Positions 8,174-16,385 are shown, counted from the stretch's first letter. The stretch: 64,000 bases of DNA from Pseudomonas chlororaphis subsp. piscium (GCF_003850345.1 NZ_CP027707.1:5208001-5272000); one strand, 5' to 3'. The notes: generated by a model not told the origin, from the letters alone. Made by a program: numbers and translations.

Positions 8174-9340
8174 TTAGGCTGCCTGTGCAGCCTGTGCTTG
8201 ACGTACCACGGTGGCCAGCCGCTTGAGACCTTCGTCCAGACGCGCCGGATCGATATGACTGAAATTCAACCGCAGGTGACCTGGATTGCGGTCCGGCTCG
8301 GAGAAGAAGGGTTCGCCCGGCATGAATGCCACGTCCTGCTCCAGCGCCGCTTTCAGCAAAGTGCGGGTGTCCAGCGGCTGTTTCAAGGTCAACCAGAAAA
8401 ACAGCCCGCCCTGAGGCACCTGCCAATCGGCCAGATCGCCGAAATGACGTTGCAGGGCGGCCTGAAAACCGTCGCGGCGAACCCGGTAGAAATCGCGCAA
8501 CTCGCCCAGGTGCTGCTGATACTGCTCGGTACCTATCCATTGCAGCGCCTGCCATTGGCCGACACGGTTGGTGTGCAGGTCCGCCGATTGCTTCAACCGC
8601 AGCAGATGGGGAAACAGGTCCGGGCTGGCGATCAGGTAACCGACCCGCAGCCCTGGCAGCAGCGTCTTCGACACGGTGCCGGTGTAGATCCAGCTGGCCT
8701 TGCGCAGGCGCCCGACGATGGGCATGGCGCTGCCGCCGTCGAAAGTCAGCTCGCGGTAAGGCTCGTCTTCGATCAGGGTCACCCCGAACTCGTCGAGCAA
8801 CGCCGCCACGGCATCGCGCTTGGCTTCGCTGTAGCGCACCGCCGAAGGGTTCTGGAAGGTCGGGATCAGGTAGATGAACGCAGGACGATGCTGCTCCAGG
8901 CGGGCGCGCAATTGCGCCAGATCCGGCCCATCGGCCTGAAGCGGCACGGTCAGGCAATCGGCGCCGAACAGCTGGAAGATCTGCAACGCCGCCAGGTAGG
9001 TCGGCGCTTCCAGCATGATCTCGGTGCCCTTGTCGATGTACAGCTTGGCCGCCAGGTCGAGGGTCTGCTGGGACCCGCTGACCACCAGCACCTGGCTGGC
9101 CTCGCACGGCACGCCCAGCGCCCGGGCCTGTGCCGCCAGGGCCTCGCGCAGCTGTGGCTCGCCCTCGCTCATGCCGTATTGGCCCATGGACACCGGCATC
9201 GCCTGCCAATCTGTCTTCGGCAGCATCGCTTCGGCGGGTAGGCCTCCAGCGAACGACATCACTTCCGGACGCTGCGCGGCGGCAAGGATTTCACGGATCA
9301 GTGAGCTTTTAAGACGCGAAACACGTTCGGAGAAGGCCAT
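8174..9340 (-). CDS. PLP-dependent aminotransferase (MocR-like fold, without HTH)
   Basis: This 388-residue protein is a fold-type I aminotransferase. The PLP-binding lysine lies in the motif YTGTVSKTLLPGLRVGY (about residue 225), and the conserved FAGGLP and EDEPYRELTFDG elements are intact. There is no N-terminal DNA-binding domain, so it is an enzyme of the 2-aminoadipate/aromatic class, not a MocR regulator. The start is ATG 9340; an upstream extension to 9379 has no family similarity. It is divergent from the MarR gene, whose palindromes lie within 100 bp, so control by that regulator is likely. Confidence 0.9.
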   Translation of the reverse strand: MAFSERVSRLKSSLIREILAAAQRPEVMSFAGGLPAEAMLPKTDWQAMPVSMGQYGMSEGEPQLREALAAQARALGVPCEASQVLVVSGSQQTLDLAAKLYIDKGTEIMLEAPTYLAALQIFQLFGADCLTVPLQADGPDLAQLRARLEQHRPAFIYLIPTFQNPSAVRYSEAKRDAVAALLDEFGVTLIEDEPYRELTFDGGSAMPIVGRLRKASWIYTGTVSKTLLPGLRVGYLIASPDLFPHLLRLKQSADLHTNRVGQWQALQWIGTEQYQQHLGELRDFYRVRRDGFQAALQRHFGDLADWQVPQGGLFFWLTLKQPLDTRTLLKAALEQDVAFMPGEPFFSEPDRNPGHLRLNFSHIDPARLDEGLKRLATVVRQAQAAQAA

Positions 9341-9370
9341 GAGGGTCACCAGTAGCGAAGGCGGAGGAAA

Positions 9371-9390
9371 ATACGTCAAACTGCTTGACC
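9371..9390. promoter_or_regulatory. Palindromic operator candidate 1 (GTCAA-N5-TTGAC)
   Basis: The sequence ATACGTCAAACTGCTTGACC contains the inverted arms GTCAA and TTGAC separated by five bases. An almost identical copy lies 42 bp downstream. The pair is between the aminotransferase start and the MarR coding region. Confidence 0.6.
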
Positions 9391-9412
9391 GAAATTACGC
9401 CGACTTTCGCAG

Positions 9413-9432
9413 ATACGTCAATATGCTTGACC
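9413..9432. promoter_or_regulatory. Palindromic operator candidate 2 (GTCAA-N5-TTGAC)
   Basis: ATACGTCAATATGCTTGACC matches site 1 at 18 of 20 positions. The preferred start codon of the MarR gene (9423) lies inside its spacer, so a bound protein would also cover the start of the gene. Confidence 0.6.
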
Positions 9433-9857
9433 TTAAAAACCAGACCACGCAACAAGCCGCCATGGAAGCCTTCTTCTTTGGTTACCAGGCGTTCACCGCC
9501 AAGGCCGACGAAATGCTCGAGCGCCGCGGCCTGAGTCGCGTGCACCAGCGCATCGTGTTTTTCATCGCCCGCTACCCGGGGCTGAGCGTGAAAGAACTGC
9601 TCACGGCACTGGGCGTGAGCAAGCAAGCGCTGAACATTCCACTGCGTCAATTGATGGAGATGCACCTGGTCAACAGCGTTGCCCCGGAAAGCGACAAGCG
9701 CAAACGCCTGCTGGAGCTGACGGAGGACGGCGCGCGCTTTGAACAATCGCTGCGGCGCGAGCAGGTAAAGCTGCTGCAACGGGTATTCGCCGAGGCCGGC
9801 GAGGCGGCGGTGGATGGCTGGCTGGCGGTGAACAAAGCCCTGGGCGAAAACCGCTGA
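9423..9857 (+). CDS. MarR-family transcriptional regulator
   Basis: The 144-residue product is of typical MarR size and has a winged helix. The recognition region is LSVKELLTALGVSKQALNIPLRQLMEMHLV, and the wing is APESDKRKRLLELTEDG. It probably represses itself and the divergent aminotransferase-GST pair. ATG 9423 gives a family-like start but has no clear ribosome site. Alternatives are ATG 9340 (after GGAGAAGG, would add 28 residues) or ATG 9462. The ligand is unknown. Confidence 0.85.
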   Translation: MLDLKNQTTQQAAMEAFFFGYQAFTAKADEMLERRGLSRVHQRIVFFIARYPGLSVKELLTALGVSKQALNIPLRQLMEMHLVNSVAPESDKRKRLLELTEDGARFEQSLRREQVKLLQRVFAEAGEAAVDGWLAVNKALGENR

Positions 9858-9863
9858 CACCAC

Positions 9864-9977
9864 AGCCTGCGAGCGCGCAGCGGCCGTCAACCCGCATACC
9901 CGATGCTTCTGCAAGACCGCGTCAGCCCCATTGCGGCCGCTGCGCGCTCGATCGCGGGCTGCGCCAGCGGCTACAGG
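9864..9977. repeat. Long imperfect inverted repeat (REP-like)
   Basis: The arms AGCCTGCGAGCGCGCAGCGGCCG and the partly complementary CGGCCGCTGCGCGCTCGATCG are about 50 bases apart and are followed by CAGCGGCTACAGG. It differs in sequence from the main REP family here but resembles the element at 40310. It lies after the MarR gene and may act as its transcript end. Confidence 0.6.
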
Positions 9978-10027
9978 CCATATAGCCTTTCTGGCGAACT
10001 TTTCGCACACAACCTAAAAAACATTAT

Positions 10028-10055
10028 TTGCTTTCTTTGTATACAAAAGCATAAT
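10028..10055 (+). promoter_or_regulatory. Promoter of the purine permease with an internal operator
   Basis: A -35 element TTGCTT (10028-10033) and a -10 element CATAAT (10050-10055) are 16 bases apart. The perfect palindrome TTTGTATACAAA (10036-10047) fills the spacer, the usual place for a repressor site. Transcription would begin near 10061, right at the structured leader described next. Similar palindromes lie upstream of hiuH and puuE. Confidence 0.6.
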
Positions 10056-10060
10056 TCGCC

Positions 10061-10117
10061 ACGTGCGAGTTCCTGACCCATAGGTCAATAAAAGCCCGCA
10101 AGCCTTACATGCCTCAA
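10061..10117 (+). ncRNA. Candidate structured 5' leader, possibly a purine-sensing riboswitch
   Basis: The leader can fold into a lower stem TGCG/CGCA (10064-10067 with 10097-10100), a large internal loop (AGTTCC against ATAAAAGCC), and an upper stem TGACC/GGTCA (10074-10078 with 10083-10087) closed by CATA. Just after it, CCTCAA (10112-10117) is complementary to TTGAGG (10170-10175), which overlaps the ribosome binding site of the permease. A small two-stem aptamer with an internal loop, in front of a purine transporter beside uricolytic genes, suggests the xanthine/urate-sensing NMT1 (xanthine-I) class. I could not check it against the consensus. Confidence 0.4.
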
Positions 10118-10185
10118 AGAGCCGCTGCCCACCCTCACGTGTCCGGCTCTGGAAAAAATAATAAAACTCTTGAGGAGTACTCGCT

Positions 10186-11535
10186 GTGGAAAGCCGCAAA
10201 TCCGAAGCCCCTACGCTGGAACTCTCGCCGCCGCTGAACAGTGGCTGGCTGGAGCGCATCTTCAAACTCAGGTTGCATGGCACCACGGTGAAGACCGAGC
10301 TGATTGCCGGTCTGACGACCTTCATCACCATGGCCTACATCATCTTCGTCAACCCCAACATCATGGCCGACGCCGGCATCGACCACGGCGCGGCATTCGT
10401 CGCCACCTGCATCGCCGCGGCCCTGGGTTGCCTGTTGATGGGGCTATACGCCAACTGGCCAGTAGGCCTGGCGCCCGGCATGGGGCTGAACGCCTTTTTC
10501 ACCTACACCGTGGTCGGAACCATGGGCTACAACTGGGAAACCGCCCTCGGTGCGGTGTTCGTGTCCGGCGTGCTGTTCATGTTCCTGACCTTCTCGCGGA
10601 TCCGCGAATGGCTGCTCAACAGCATTCCGGCCAGCCTGCGCTTCGCCATGGGCGCCGGCGTGGGCCTGTTCCTGGGGCTGATCGGCTTGAAGACCGCGGG
10701 CATCGTGGTCGATAGCCCGGCCACCCTGATCAAGCTCGGCTCCCTGCGCGAACCCGGCCCGCTGCTGGCGGCGATCTGTTTCTTGATGATTGCCGTGCTC
10801 AGTTATCACCGGGTGTTCGGCGCGATCCTCATCAGCATCATCACCGTGACCCTGGCCGGCTGGGGCCTGGACCTGGTGCACTACGAGGGCATCATGTCGG
10901 CCCCGCCGAGCCTGGCACCGACCTGGATGGCCATGGACGTCGCCGGGGTGTTCAACGTCAGCATGATCAGCGTGGTGCTGGCCTTCCTCTTCGTGCACAT
11001 GTTCGATACCGCCGGCACCCTGATGGGCGTGGCCCAGCGCGCCGGCCTGGTCAACCCCGACGGCAAGATCGAGAACCTCTCCCGCGCCCTGAAGGCGGAC
11101 AGCGCCTCCAGCGTCTTCGGTGCGGTGGTCGGCGTTCCGCCCGTCACCAGCTACGTGGAAAGTGCCGCGGGTGTCGCCGCGGGTGGTCGGACTGGTCTTA
11201 CCGCAGTGACCGTAGGTGTGCTATTTATCGCAGCCATGTTTTTTGCACCGCTGGCTGGCATGATCCCCGCTTATGCCACCGCCGGTGCACTGATTTATGT
11301 GGCGATGCTGATGATGGGCGGCATGGCCCACATCGATTGGGAAGAGGCCACCGACAGCATCCCGGCGATCGTGACCGCAATCATGATGCCGCTGACCTTC
11401 TCGGTTGCCGACGGTATCGCCCTGGGTTTCATCACCTACGTGGCCTTGAAGGCCGGGACGGGCAAGTACAAGGAAATCTCCATCAGCCTGTGGGTGCTGT
11501 GCGCGATCTTTATCGCCAAGTTCATTTTCTTGTAG
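10186..11535 (+). CDS. NCS2-family purine permease (adenine/guanine/hypoxanthine type)
   Basis: This 449-residue inner-membrane protein with about 12-14 helices belongs to the AzgA/GhxP branch of NCS2 transporters. The marks are GLTTFITMAYIIFVNP near residues 43-58, NWPVGLAPGMGLNAFFTY near 88-105, and the conserved DTAGTLMGVAQRAGL and PPVTSYVESAAGVAAGGRTGLTA loops. It should import purine bases by proton symport. GTG 10186 follows GAGGAG at a good distance. It opens the purine/ureide region and has its own regulated promoter and leader. Confidence 0.93.
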   Translation: MESRKSEAPTLELSPPLNSGWLERIFKLRLHGTTVKTELIAGLTTFITMAYIIFVNPNIMADAGIDHGAAFVATCIAAALGCLLMGLYANWPVGLAPGMGLNAFFTYTVVGTMGYNWETALGAVFVSGVLFMFLTFSRIREWLLNSIPASLRFAMGAGVGLFLGLIGLKTAGIVVDSPATLIKLGSLREPGPLLAAICFLMIAVLSYHRVFGAILISIITVTLAGWGLDLVHYEGIMSAPPSLAPTWMAMDVAGVFNVSMISVVLAFLFVHMFDTAGTLMGVAQRAGLVNPDGKIENLSRALKADSASSVFGAVVGVPPVTSYVESAAGVAAGGRTGLTAVTVGVLFIAAMFFAPLAGMIPAYATAGALIYVAMLMMGGMAHIDWEEATDSIPAIVTAIMMPLTFSVADGIALGFITYVALKAGTGKYKEISISLWVLCAIFIAKFIFL

Positions 11536-11552
11536 GCACATCGGTTTCAAAC

Positions 11553-11579
11553 GGCCTCACCCCGTCGGGTGAGGCTTTT
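11553..11579 (+). terminator. Rho-independent terminator after the permease
   Basis: The stem GCCTCACC/GGGTGAGGC with a short loop is followed by TTTT. It separates the permease from the LysE-type gene. Confidence 0.85.
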
Positions 11580-11598
11580 GCACATAAGGAGAAAGGCA

Positions 11599-12225
11599 AT
11601 GAGCGTGGAAACCTGGCTGCTGTTCAGCGGCGCGGCACTGGTGGTGATCCTGATCCCGGGCCCGCTGTCCCTGCTGATGATCAGCAACAGCCTGAATTAC
11701 GGTTTGCGCCGGTCCTACCCGGCGTTTCTCGGCGGCGTGTTTGCCTCGATCTGCCTGCTGAGCGCCTCGGCTTTGGGCCTGGGCGCCTTGCTGCTGGCCT
11801 CGGAACAGCTGTTCAGCGCCCTGAAAGTCGTCGGTGCGCTGTACCTGTTCTATCTCGCCTGGCAAAGCTGGCAGCAATCGCGGCAACCCTCCCTCGGCGC
11901 CGAAGTGCCCGAGGCCGCACCGAAACCGCGCTTTCGCGCACTGTTCGGGCGCGCTTTTGTGCTGGGCGCCAGCAACCCGAAAGACATTCTGTTCTTCGCC
12001 GCGTTTCTGCCGCAGTTTCTCAGCGCCGAACAACCCTTCCTGCCGCAACTGCTGATCATGATCGTCACCTGGACCCTGCTCGACCTGCTGTGCAAGCTGG
12101 CTTACGGCCTGGGTGCCCATGGTGCGGCGCGCTACCTGCGCAGCGGCAAGGGCCAGAGCTGGTTCAACCGGGTCAGCGCCGGGCTGTTCAGCGGTGCCGG
12201 CGCCGCGTCGCTGTTGAGCCGCTGA
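11599..12225 (+). CDS. LysE/RhtB-family exporter
   Basis: This 208-residue protein with six predicted helices has the LysE/RhtB features: an early IPGPLSLLMISNSLNYGLRR motif (about residues 18-37) and the conserved GRAFVLGASNPKDILFFAAFLPQF (about 115-138). Members export amino acids or related metabolites. ATG 11599 is preceded by AAGGAGAAAGG. It lies between the permease terminator and hiuH, on the opposite strand from hiuH. A link to purine breakdown is possible but not shown. Confidence 0.9.
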   Translation: MSVETWLLFSGAALVVILIPGPLSLLMISNSLNYGLRRSYPAFLGGVFASICLLSASALGLGALLLASEQLFSALKVVGALYLFYLAWQSWQQSRQPSLGAEVPEAAPKPRFRALFGRAFVLGASNPKDILFFAAFLPQFLSAEQPFLPQLLIMIVTWTLLDLLCKLAYGLGAHGAARYLRSGKGQSWFNRVSAGLFSGAGAASLLSR

Positions 12226-12229
12226 AAGC

Positions 12230-12309
12230 ATCGCGGGCAAACCTCACTCCTACAGAAGCAGTGCAAATCCAGCAGGAGCGAGCGGGCGGCGATCCAACTT
12301 GCTCGCGAT
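12230..12309. repeat. Degenerate REP-type repeat
   Basis: It carries ATCGCGGGCAAACCTCACTCC at one end and TTGCTCGCGAT at the other, clearly related to the other REP elements but with decayed arms. Confidence 0.6.
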
Positions 12310-12342
12310 AGAGTCCTCACCAACAGCACATTTCCAAGGACG

Positions 12343-12369
12343 AAAAAAAGCCCGCAGTGTGAGCGGGCG
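12343..12369 (-). terminator. Terminator of hiuH
   Basis: GCCCGC/GCGGGC forms a stem with a seven-base loop. On the minus strand it is followed by seven T residues, 45 bases beyond the hiuH stop. Confidence 0.85.
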
Positions 12370-12413
12370 AAAGACCAAAGAAGCTATTTGCGCAGGCTTC
12401 GTGGGGGAAAGTC

Positions 12414-12767
12414 CTAGCTTCCTCTGTAGGTCGAATAACTGTAGGGCGAGATCAGCAACGGTACGTGGTAGTGGTCTTGCTCGGCCGAGATGCCAAAACG
12501 CAGCACCACCACATCGAGAAACGCCGGCTCAGGCAGTTGTACGCCGCGAGCACGGTAGTAATCGCCGGCATGGAATTGCAGCTGGTAAACCCCGGTGCGG
12601 TAGTCATCGCCTTGTAGCAACGGCGCATCGCAACGGCCATCGCTGTTGGTCAGGGCACTGGCGACCAGTTCCAACTGCGCACCTTCGACCCGGTACAACT
12701 CAACCTTGATGGCGCTGCCTGGGCAGCCATGCGCGGCATCCAACACGTGTGTAGTCAAACGTCCCAT
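12414..12767 (-). CDS. hiuH: 5-hydroxyisourate hydrolase (transthyretin-like)
   Basis: HiuH hydrolyses 5-hydroxyisourate, the product of urate oxidation, to OHCU. The 117-residue protein begins with the family-typical MGRLTTHVLDAAHG, has the active-site region around RCDAPLL, and ends in the diagnostic C-terminal tetrapeptide YRGS. ATG 12767 fits the family start although no ribosome site is visible; a GTG nine codons upstream (12794) is an alternative. It is transcribed away from puuE, and the shared upstream region holds two matching operators. It supplies the step between PuuD and UraD in this cluster. Confidence 0.95.
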   Translation of the reverse strand: MGRLTTHVLDAAHGCPGSAIKVELYRVEGAQLELVASALTNSDGRCDAPLLQGDDYRTGVYQLQFHAGDYYRARGVQLPEPAFLDVVVLRFGISAEQDHYHVPLLISPYSYSTYRGS

Positions 12768-12898
12768 TGATTCTGCGTGTCTGTGCGTGCTCACACGTCC
12801 AGACCTCGCGCCTCCTGAAGTCAGTTGATAAGGAGACCGCACCGTTTCGGAGCACGAAAAGATGCGGTGAGGAATTTATTAAGACACTTTTCAAAAAA

Positions 12899-12910
12899 AT
12901 TGTACACAAT
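12899..12910. promoter_or_regulatory. Operator candidate ATTGTACACAAT (hiuH side)
   Basis: This palindrome matches the consensus TTGTAYACAA seen at two other sites in the purine region. On the minus strand it contains TACAAT, a possible -10 of the hiuH promoter. Confidence 0.55.
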
Positions 12911-13094
12911 AAAAATCACCCATTTCCGGGTACTTCTGCCAAGCCTCCGTATTCCCTTGATCAGCGGCTACACCATGAGAGCAGAAGACTTTTCATCCAT
13001 TAGCTGACCAACCAGGCAGGTTTCTTGCAACACCCAGCCATGAGCACAATCGATGAAAAATGCAAAAAATCGGGCTTACAAACCGATTGAAAAG

Positions 13095-13104
13095 TTGTAT
13101 ACAA
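13095..13104. promoter_or_regulatory. Operator candidate TTGTATACAA (puuE side)
   Basis: A perfect ten-base palindrome overlaps the likely puuE -10 element, 85 bases upstream of the GTG start. The same core occurs in the promoter of the purine permease at 10036. Confidence 0.6.
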
Positions 13105-13188
13105 TCAGTCCATCGCTGTGACGCCAGCCTGCCTTTCCCCCTCAGGCCCCGCCACGCCACCGTTATCACGATAAGAAGGAAGACTGCA

Positions 13189-14115
13189 GTGAGCGCTGAC
13201 TACCCACGCGACCTGATCGGTTACGGCTCCAACCCTCCTCACCCTCACTGGCCGGGCAATGCCCGCATCGCCCTGTCGTTCGTGCTCAATTACGAAGAAG
13301 GCGGCGAGCGCAATATCCTGCACGGCGACAAGGAGTCGGAAGCCTTCCTTTCGGAAATGGTCGCCGCCCAGCCCCTGCAGGGCGAGCGCAACATGAGCAT
13401 GGAATCGCTGTACGAGTATGGCAGCCGTGCCGGCGTCTGGCGGATCCTCAAGCTGTTCAAGGAATTCGACATTCCGCTGACCATCTTCGCCGTCGCCATG
13501 GCCGCCCAGCGCCATCCGGACGTGATCCGCACCATGGTCGAAGCCGGCCACGAGATCTGCAGCCACGGCTACCGCTGGATCGACTACCAGTACATGGACG
13601 AGGCCCAGGAACGCGAGCACATGCTCGAAGCGATCCGCATCCTCACCGAAATCACCGGTGAACGCCCGCTGGGCTGGTACACCGGTCGCACCGGCCCGAA
13701 CACCCGGCGCCTGGTGATGGAAGAAGGCGGTTTCCTCTACGACTGCGACACCTACGACGACGACCTGCCCTACTGGGAAACCAACAACCCGACCGGCAAG
13801 GCGCACCTGGTGATCCCCTACACCCTGGACACCAACGACATGCGTTTCACCCAGGTCCAGGGCTTCAATAAGGGCGACGACTTCTACCAGTACCTCAAGG
13901 ATGCGTTCGACGTGCTGTACGCCGAAGGCGCTGAGGCGCCGAAGATGCTGTCCATCGGCCTGCACTGCCGCCTGATCGGCCGCCCGGCGCGCCTGGCCGC
14001 CCTGAAGCGCTTTATCGAGTACGTCAAGGGTCACGATCAGGTCTGGTTCACTCGCCGCGTGGACATCGCCCGCCACTGGCAGCAAACCCATCCGTTCCAG
14101 AGGGCTGCGAAATGA
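13189..14115 (+). CDS. puuE: Allantoinase, polysaccharide-deacetylase type
   Basis: PuuE opens the ring of allantoin to give allantoate and is unrelated to the metal-dependent amidohydrolase AllB. The 308-residue product shows the family start YPRDLIGYGSNPPHPHWPGNARIALSFVLNYEEGGE and the NodB-like deacetylase core with HEICSHGYRW (near residue 120). GTG 13189 follows AAGAAGGAAG; the frame is open further upstream through the promoter region but only this start matches the family. It is the first gene of the ureide operon and overlaps uraD by four bases. Confidence 0.95.
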   Translation: MSADYPRDLIGYGSNPPHPHWPGNARIALSFVLNYEEGGERNILHGDKESEAFLSEMVAAQPLQGERNMSMESLYEYGSRAGVWRILKLFKEFDIPLTIFAVAMAAQRHPDVIRTMVEAGHEICSHGYRWIDYQYMDEAQEREHMLEAIRILTEITGERPLGWYTGRTGPNTRRLVMEEGGFLYDCDTYDDDLPYWETNNPTGKAHLVIPYTLDTNDMRFTQVQGFNKGDDFYQYLKDAFDVLYAEGAEAPKMLSIGLHCRLIGRPARLAALKRFIEYVKGHDQVWFTRRVDIARHWQQTHPFQRAAK

Positions 14116-14627
14116 GCACCTTCCAAACCCTGAAACCCTCGACCCTGAGCCGCGACGCCTTCGTCAAAGCCTTCGCCGATATCTACGAACATTCGCCATG
14201 GGTCGCCGAAAAGGCCTTCGACCTGGGCCAGGATGCGTCGATCGACCGGATCGACACCCTGCACCAGCGCATGAGCGACATCCTGTTGAGCGCCGATCAC
14301 CAGAGCCAGCTCGCCCTGATCAACGCTCACCCGGACCTGGCCGGCAAAGCCGCCGTCCAGGGGCAACTGACCGAAGCCAGCACCAATGAACAGGCTGGCG
14401 CCGGTATTCACCAATGCACGGCCGAAGAGTTCCAGCGCTTCACCGAGCTGAACGACGCCTACAAGGCCAAGTTCAAGTTTCCCTTCATCATGGCGGTAAA
14501 AGGCAGCAACCGGCATCAGATCCTCGCGGCGTTCGAAGCACGCATCCACAACTCGGTGGACACCGAATTCCGGTGCGCGCTGGCGGAGATCAACAAGATC
14601 GCCCTGTTCCGATTACTGACTCTCTAG
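14112..14627 (+). CDS. uraD: OHCU decarboxylase
   Basis: UraD decarboxylates 2-oxo-4-hydroxy-4-carboxy-5-ureidoimidazoline to S-allantoin. The 171-residue protein has the signature region LINAHPDLAGKAAVQG with the catalytic His near residue 76, and KFKFPFIMAVKG near 118. Its ATG overlaps the puuE stop (ATGA), indicating translational coupling. It takes its substrate from HiuH and passes its product to PuuE. Confidence 0.95.
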   Translation: MSTFQTLKPSTLSRDAFVKAFADIYEHSPWVAEKAFDLGQDASIDRIDTLHQRMSDILLSADHQSQLALINAHPDLAGKAAVQGQLTEASTNEQAGAGIHQCTAEEFQRFTELNDAYKAKFKFPFIMAVKGSNRHQILAAFEARIHNSVDTEFRCALAEINKIALFRLLTL

Positions 14628-14705
14628 CAAGCCTGGCCCGAGTACGAAACGTACCCAGGGCCCTGCAAGCATCCCAAGCCACTCAATTAAAGGCAGACAA
14701 GAAGA

Positions 14706-15701
14706 ATGAAAGCTTACGCCGTACCTTTCGAGAAGTTCGTCAACCTGGCCGACGCCCGCCTGGGCACCAAGATCATCTCGGTGACCGATGACTGGTTCGC
14801 TGACGCCAACCGTCTGTTCCAGCCGACCCCGGCCGTATGGAAGGAGGGCGTATTCGATGACAACGGCAAGTGGATGGACGGCTGGGAGTCGCGCCGCAAG
14901 CGCTTCGAAGGCTACGACAGCGCCGTGATCCGCCTGGGTGTGCCTGGCCAGATCAAGGGCGTGGACATCGACACCTCATTCTTCACCGGCAACTTCCCGC
15001 CATCGGCCTCCCTGGAAGCCTGCTTCCTGACCGCAGGTGAGCCGAACGAAAACACCCAGTGGGTGGAAGTGCTGCCGGCCGTCGAGCTGCAAGGCAACAG
15101 CCACCACTACCACGAGATCAACAACGACCAGGCGTTCAGCCACCTGCGCTTCAACATCTACCCGGATGGCGGCGTGGCCCGTCTGCGCGTGCATGGCATC
15201 CCGTACCGCGACTGGTCGGCGGTCGGCGACAACGAACAGGTCGACCTGGCAGCCGCCCTCAACGGTGGCCGTGCCCTCGCCTGCTCCGACGAACACTTCG
15301 GCCGCATGAGCAACATCCTCAACCCGGGCCGCGGCATCAACATGGGCGATGGCTGGGAAACCGCACGCCGCCGCACGCCGGGCAATGACTGGGTGATCGT
15401 CGCCCTGGGCCATCCGGGCGAGATCGAGAAGATCATCGTCGACACCCTGCACTTCAAGGGCAACTACCCGGACAGCTGCTCGATCCAGGGCGCCTTCGTC
15501 AAGGGCGGCACCGACAGCCAGATCGAAACCCAGTCGCTGTTCTGGCGCGAACTGCTGCCGAGCCAGAAGCTGGAAATGCACGCCGAACACACCTTCGCCG
15601 AGCAGATCAAGGCCCTGGGCCCGATCACCCATATCCGCCTGAACGTATTCCCGGACGGTGGCGTCAGCCGCCTGCGGATCCTGGGCAAGGTCGCGAAGTA
15701 A
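14706..15701 (+). CDS. alc: Allantoicase
   Basis: Allantoicase splits allantoate into ureidoglycolate and urea. The 331-residue protein consists of two repeats of the same jelly-roll-like domain, each with an [13 protein letters not shown] or [14 protein letters not shown] element and a closing [30 protein letters not shown] strand. This internal duplication is typical of the family. ATG 14706 is preceded by a purine-rich stretch. It is the third gene of the operon, 78 bases after uraD. Confidence 0.96.
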   Translation: MKAYAVPFEKFVNLADARLGTKIISVTDDWFADANRLFQPTPAVWKEGVFDDNGKWMDGWESRRKRFEGYDSAVIRLGVPGQIKGVDIDTSFFTGNFPPSASLEACFLTAGEPNENTQWVEVLPAVELQGNSHHYHEINNDQAFSHLRFNIYPDGGVARLRVHGIPYRDWSAVGDNEQVDLAAALNGGRALACSDEHFGRMSNILNPGRGINMGDGWETARRRTPGNDWVIVALGHPGEIEKIIVDTLHFKGNYPDSCSIQGAFVKGGTDSQIETQSLFWRELLPSQKLEMHAEHTFAEQIKALGPITHIRLNVFPDGGVSRLRILGKVAK

Positions 15702-15710
15702 TGCCGAGCC

Positions 15711-15781
15711 TGTAGGCGCGAAGCTTGCTCGCGATAGCGGTTGTCCGGCCTGACGCCATCGCGAGCAAGCTTCGCTCCTAC
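15711..15781. repeat. REP-type inverted repeat
   Basis: The arms TGTAGGCGCGAAGCTTGCTC and its near complement flank a short spacer between alc and allA. The hairpin could protect or end the upstream mRNA. Confidence 0.85.
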
Positions 15782-15830
15782 AAAAACATGACTGACCGAA
15801 AAACCGAATTCACAGATTAAGAAGAACAGC

Positions 15831-16334
15831 ATGCGCACATTGATGATCGAACCGCTGACCAAAGAAGCCTTCGCCCCCTTCGGTGACGTGATCGAAACCG
15901 ACGGCAGCGATCACTTCATGATCAACAACGGTTCGACCATGCGCTTCCATCGTCTGGCTACCGTGGAAACCGCCACGCCGGACGACAAGGCGATCATCAG
16001 CATCTTCCGCGCCGACGCGCTGGACATGCCCTTGACCGTACGCATGCTGGAGCGCCATCCGCTGGGCAGCCAGGCTTTCATTCCGCTGCTCGGCAACCCC
16101 TTTCTGATCGTGGTCGCGCCACTTGGCGATGCACCTGTATCGGGCTTGGTCCGCGCCTTTGTCAGCAATGGCAGGCAGGGCATTAATTACCATCGCGGCG
16201 TCTGGCACCACCCGGTGCTGACGATCGAAAAGCGGGATGACTTCCTGGTGGTTGATCGCAGTGGCACAGGCAATAACTGCGATGAGCATTTCTTTGAAGA
16301 GGATGAGTGTTTGATCCTCGCCCCCCACCAATAA
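15831..16334 (+). CDS. allA: Ureidoglycolate lyase
   Basis: This enzyme releases glyoxylate and urea from ureidoglycolate, the end of the pathway. The 167-residue cupin-like protein starts MRTLMIEPLTKEAFAPFGDVIE and contains the family motif NYHRGVWHHPVL near residues 115-126. It lies after the REP element and 51 bases before puuD. Glyoxylate would enter central metabolism and the urea would need a urease encoded elsewhere. Confidence 0.95.
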   Translation: MRTLMIEPLTKEAFAPFGDVIETDGSDHFMINNGSTMRFHRLATVETATPDDKAIISIFRADALDMPLTVRMLERHPLGSQAFIPLLGNPFLIVVAPLGDAPVSGLVRAFVSNGRQGINYHRGVWHHPVLTIEKRDDFLVVDRSGTGNNCDEHFFEEDECLILAPHQ

Positions 16335-16385
16335 GAGAAGGTCTGATCACCCGAAAACAAGGGTGACAGGCGAGAGGTAAAGACT

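Larger units (their letters stand above)
12768..13188. other. Intergenic regulatory region between hiuH and puuE
   Basis: This 421-bp gap is AT-rich compared with its surroundings and contains no convincing gene. It holds two operator palindromes (12899-12910 and 13095-13104) related to the one upstream of the first permease, and should contain the divergent hiuH and puuE promoters. A possible puuE promoter is CTTACA (13075-13080) and TATACA (13098-13103), 17 bases apart. Confidence 0.6.

Noticed and set aside
12767..13003. Small plus-strand frames in the hiuH-puuE gap
   Set aside because: They have no ribosome sites, no family features, and lie over the operator palindromes and promoters.
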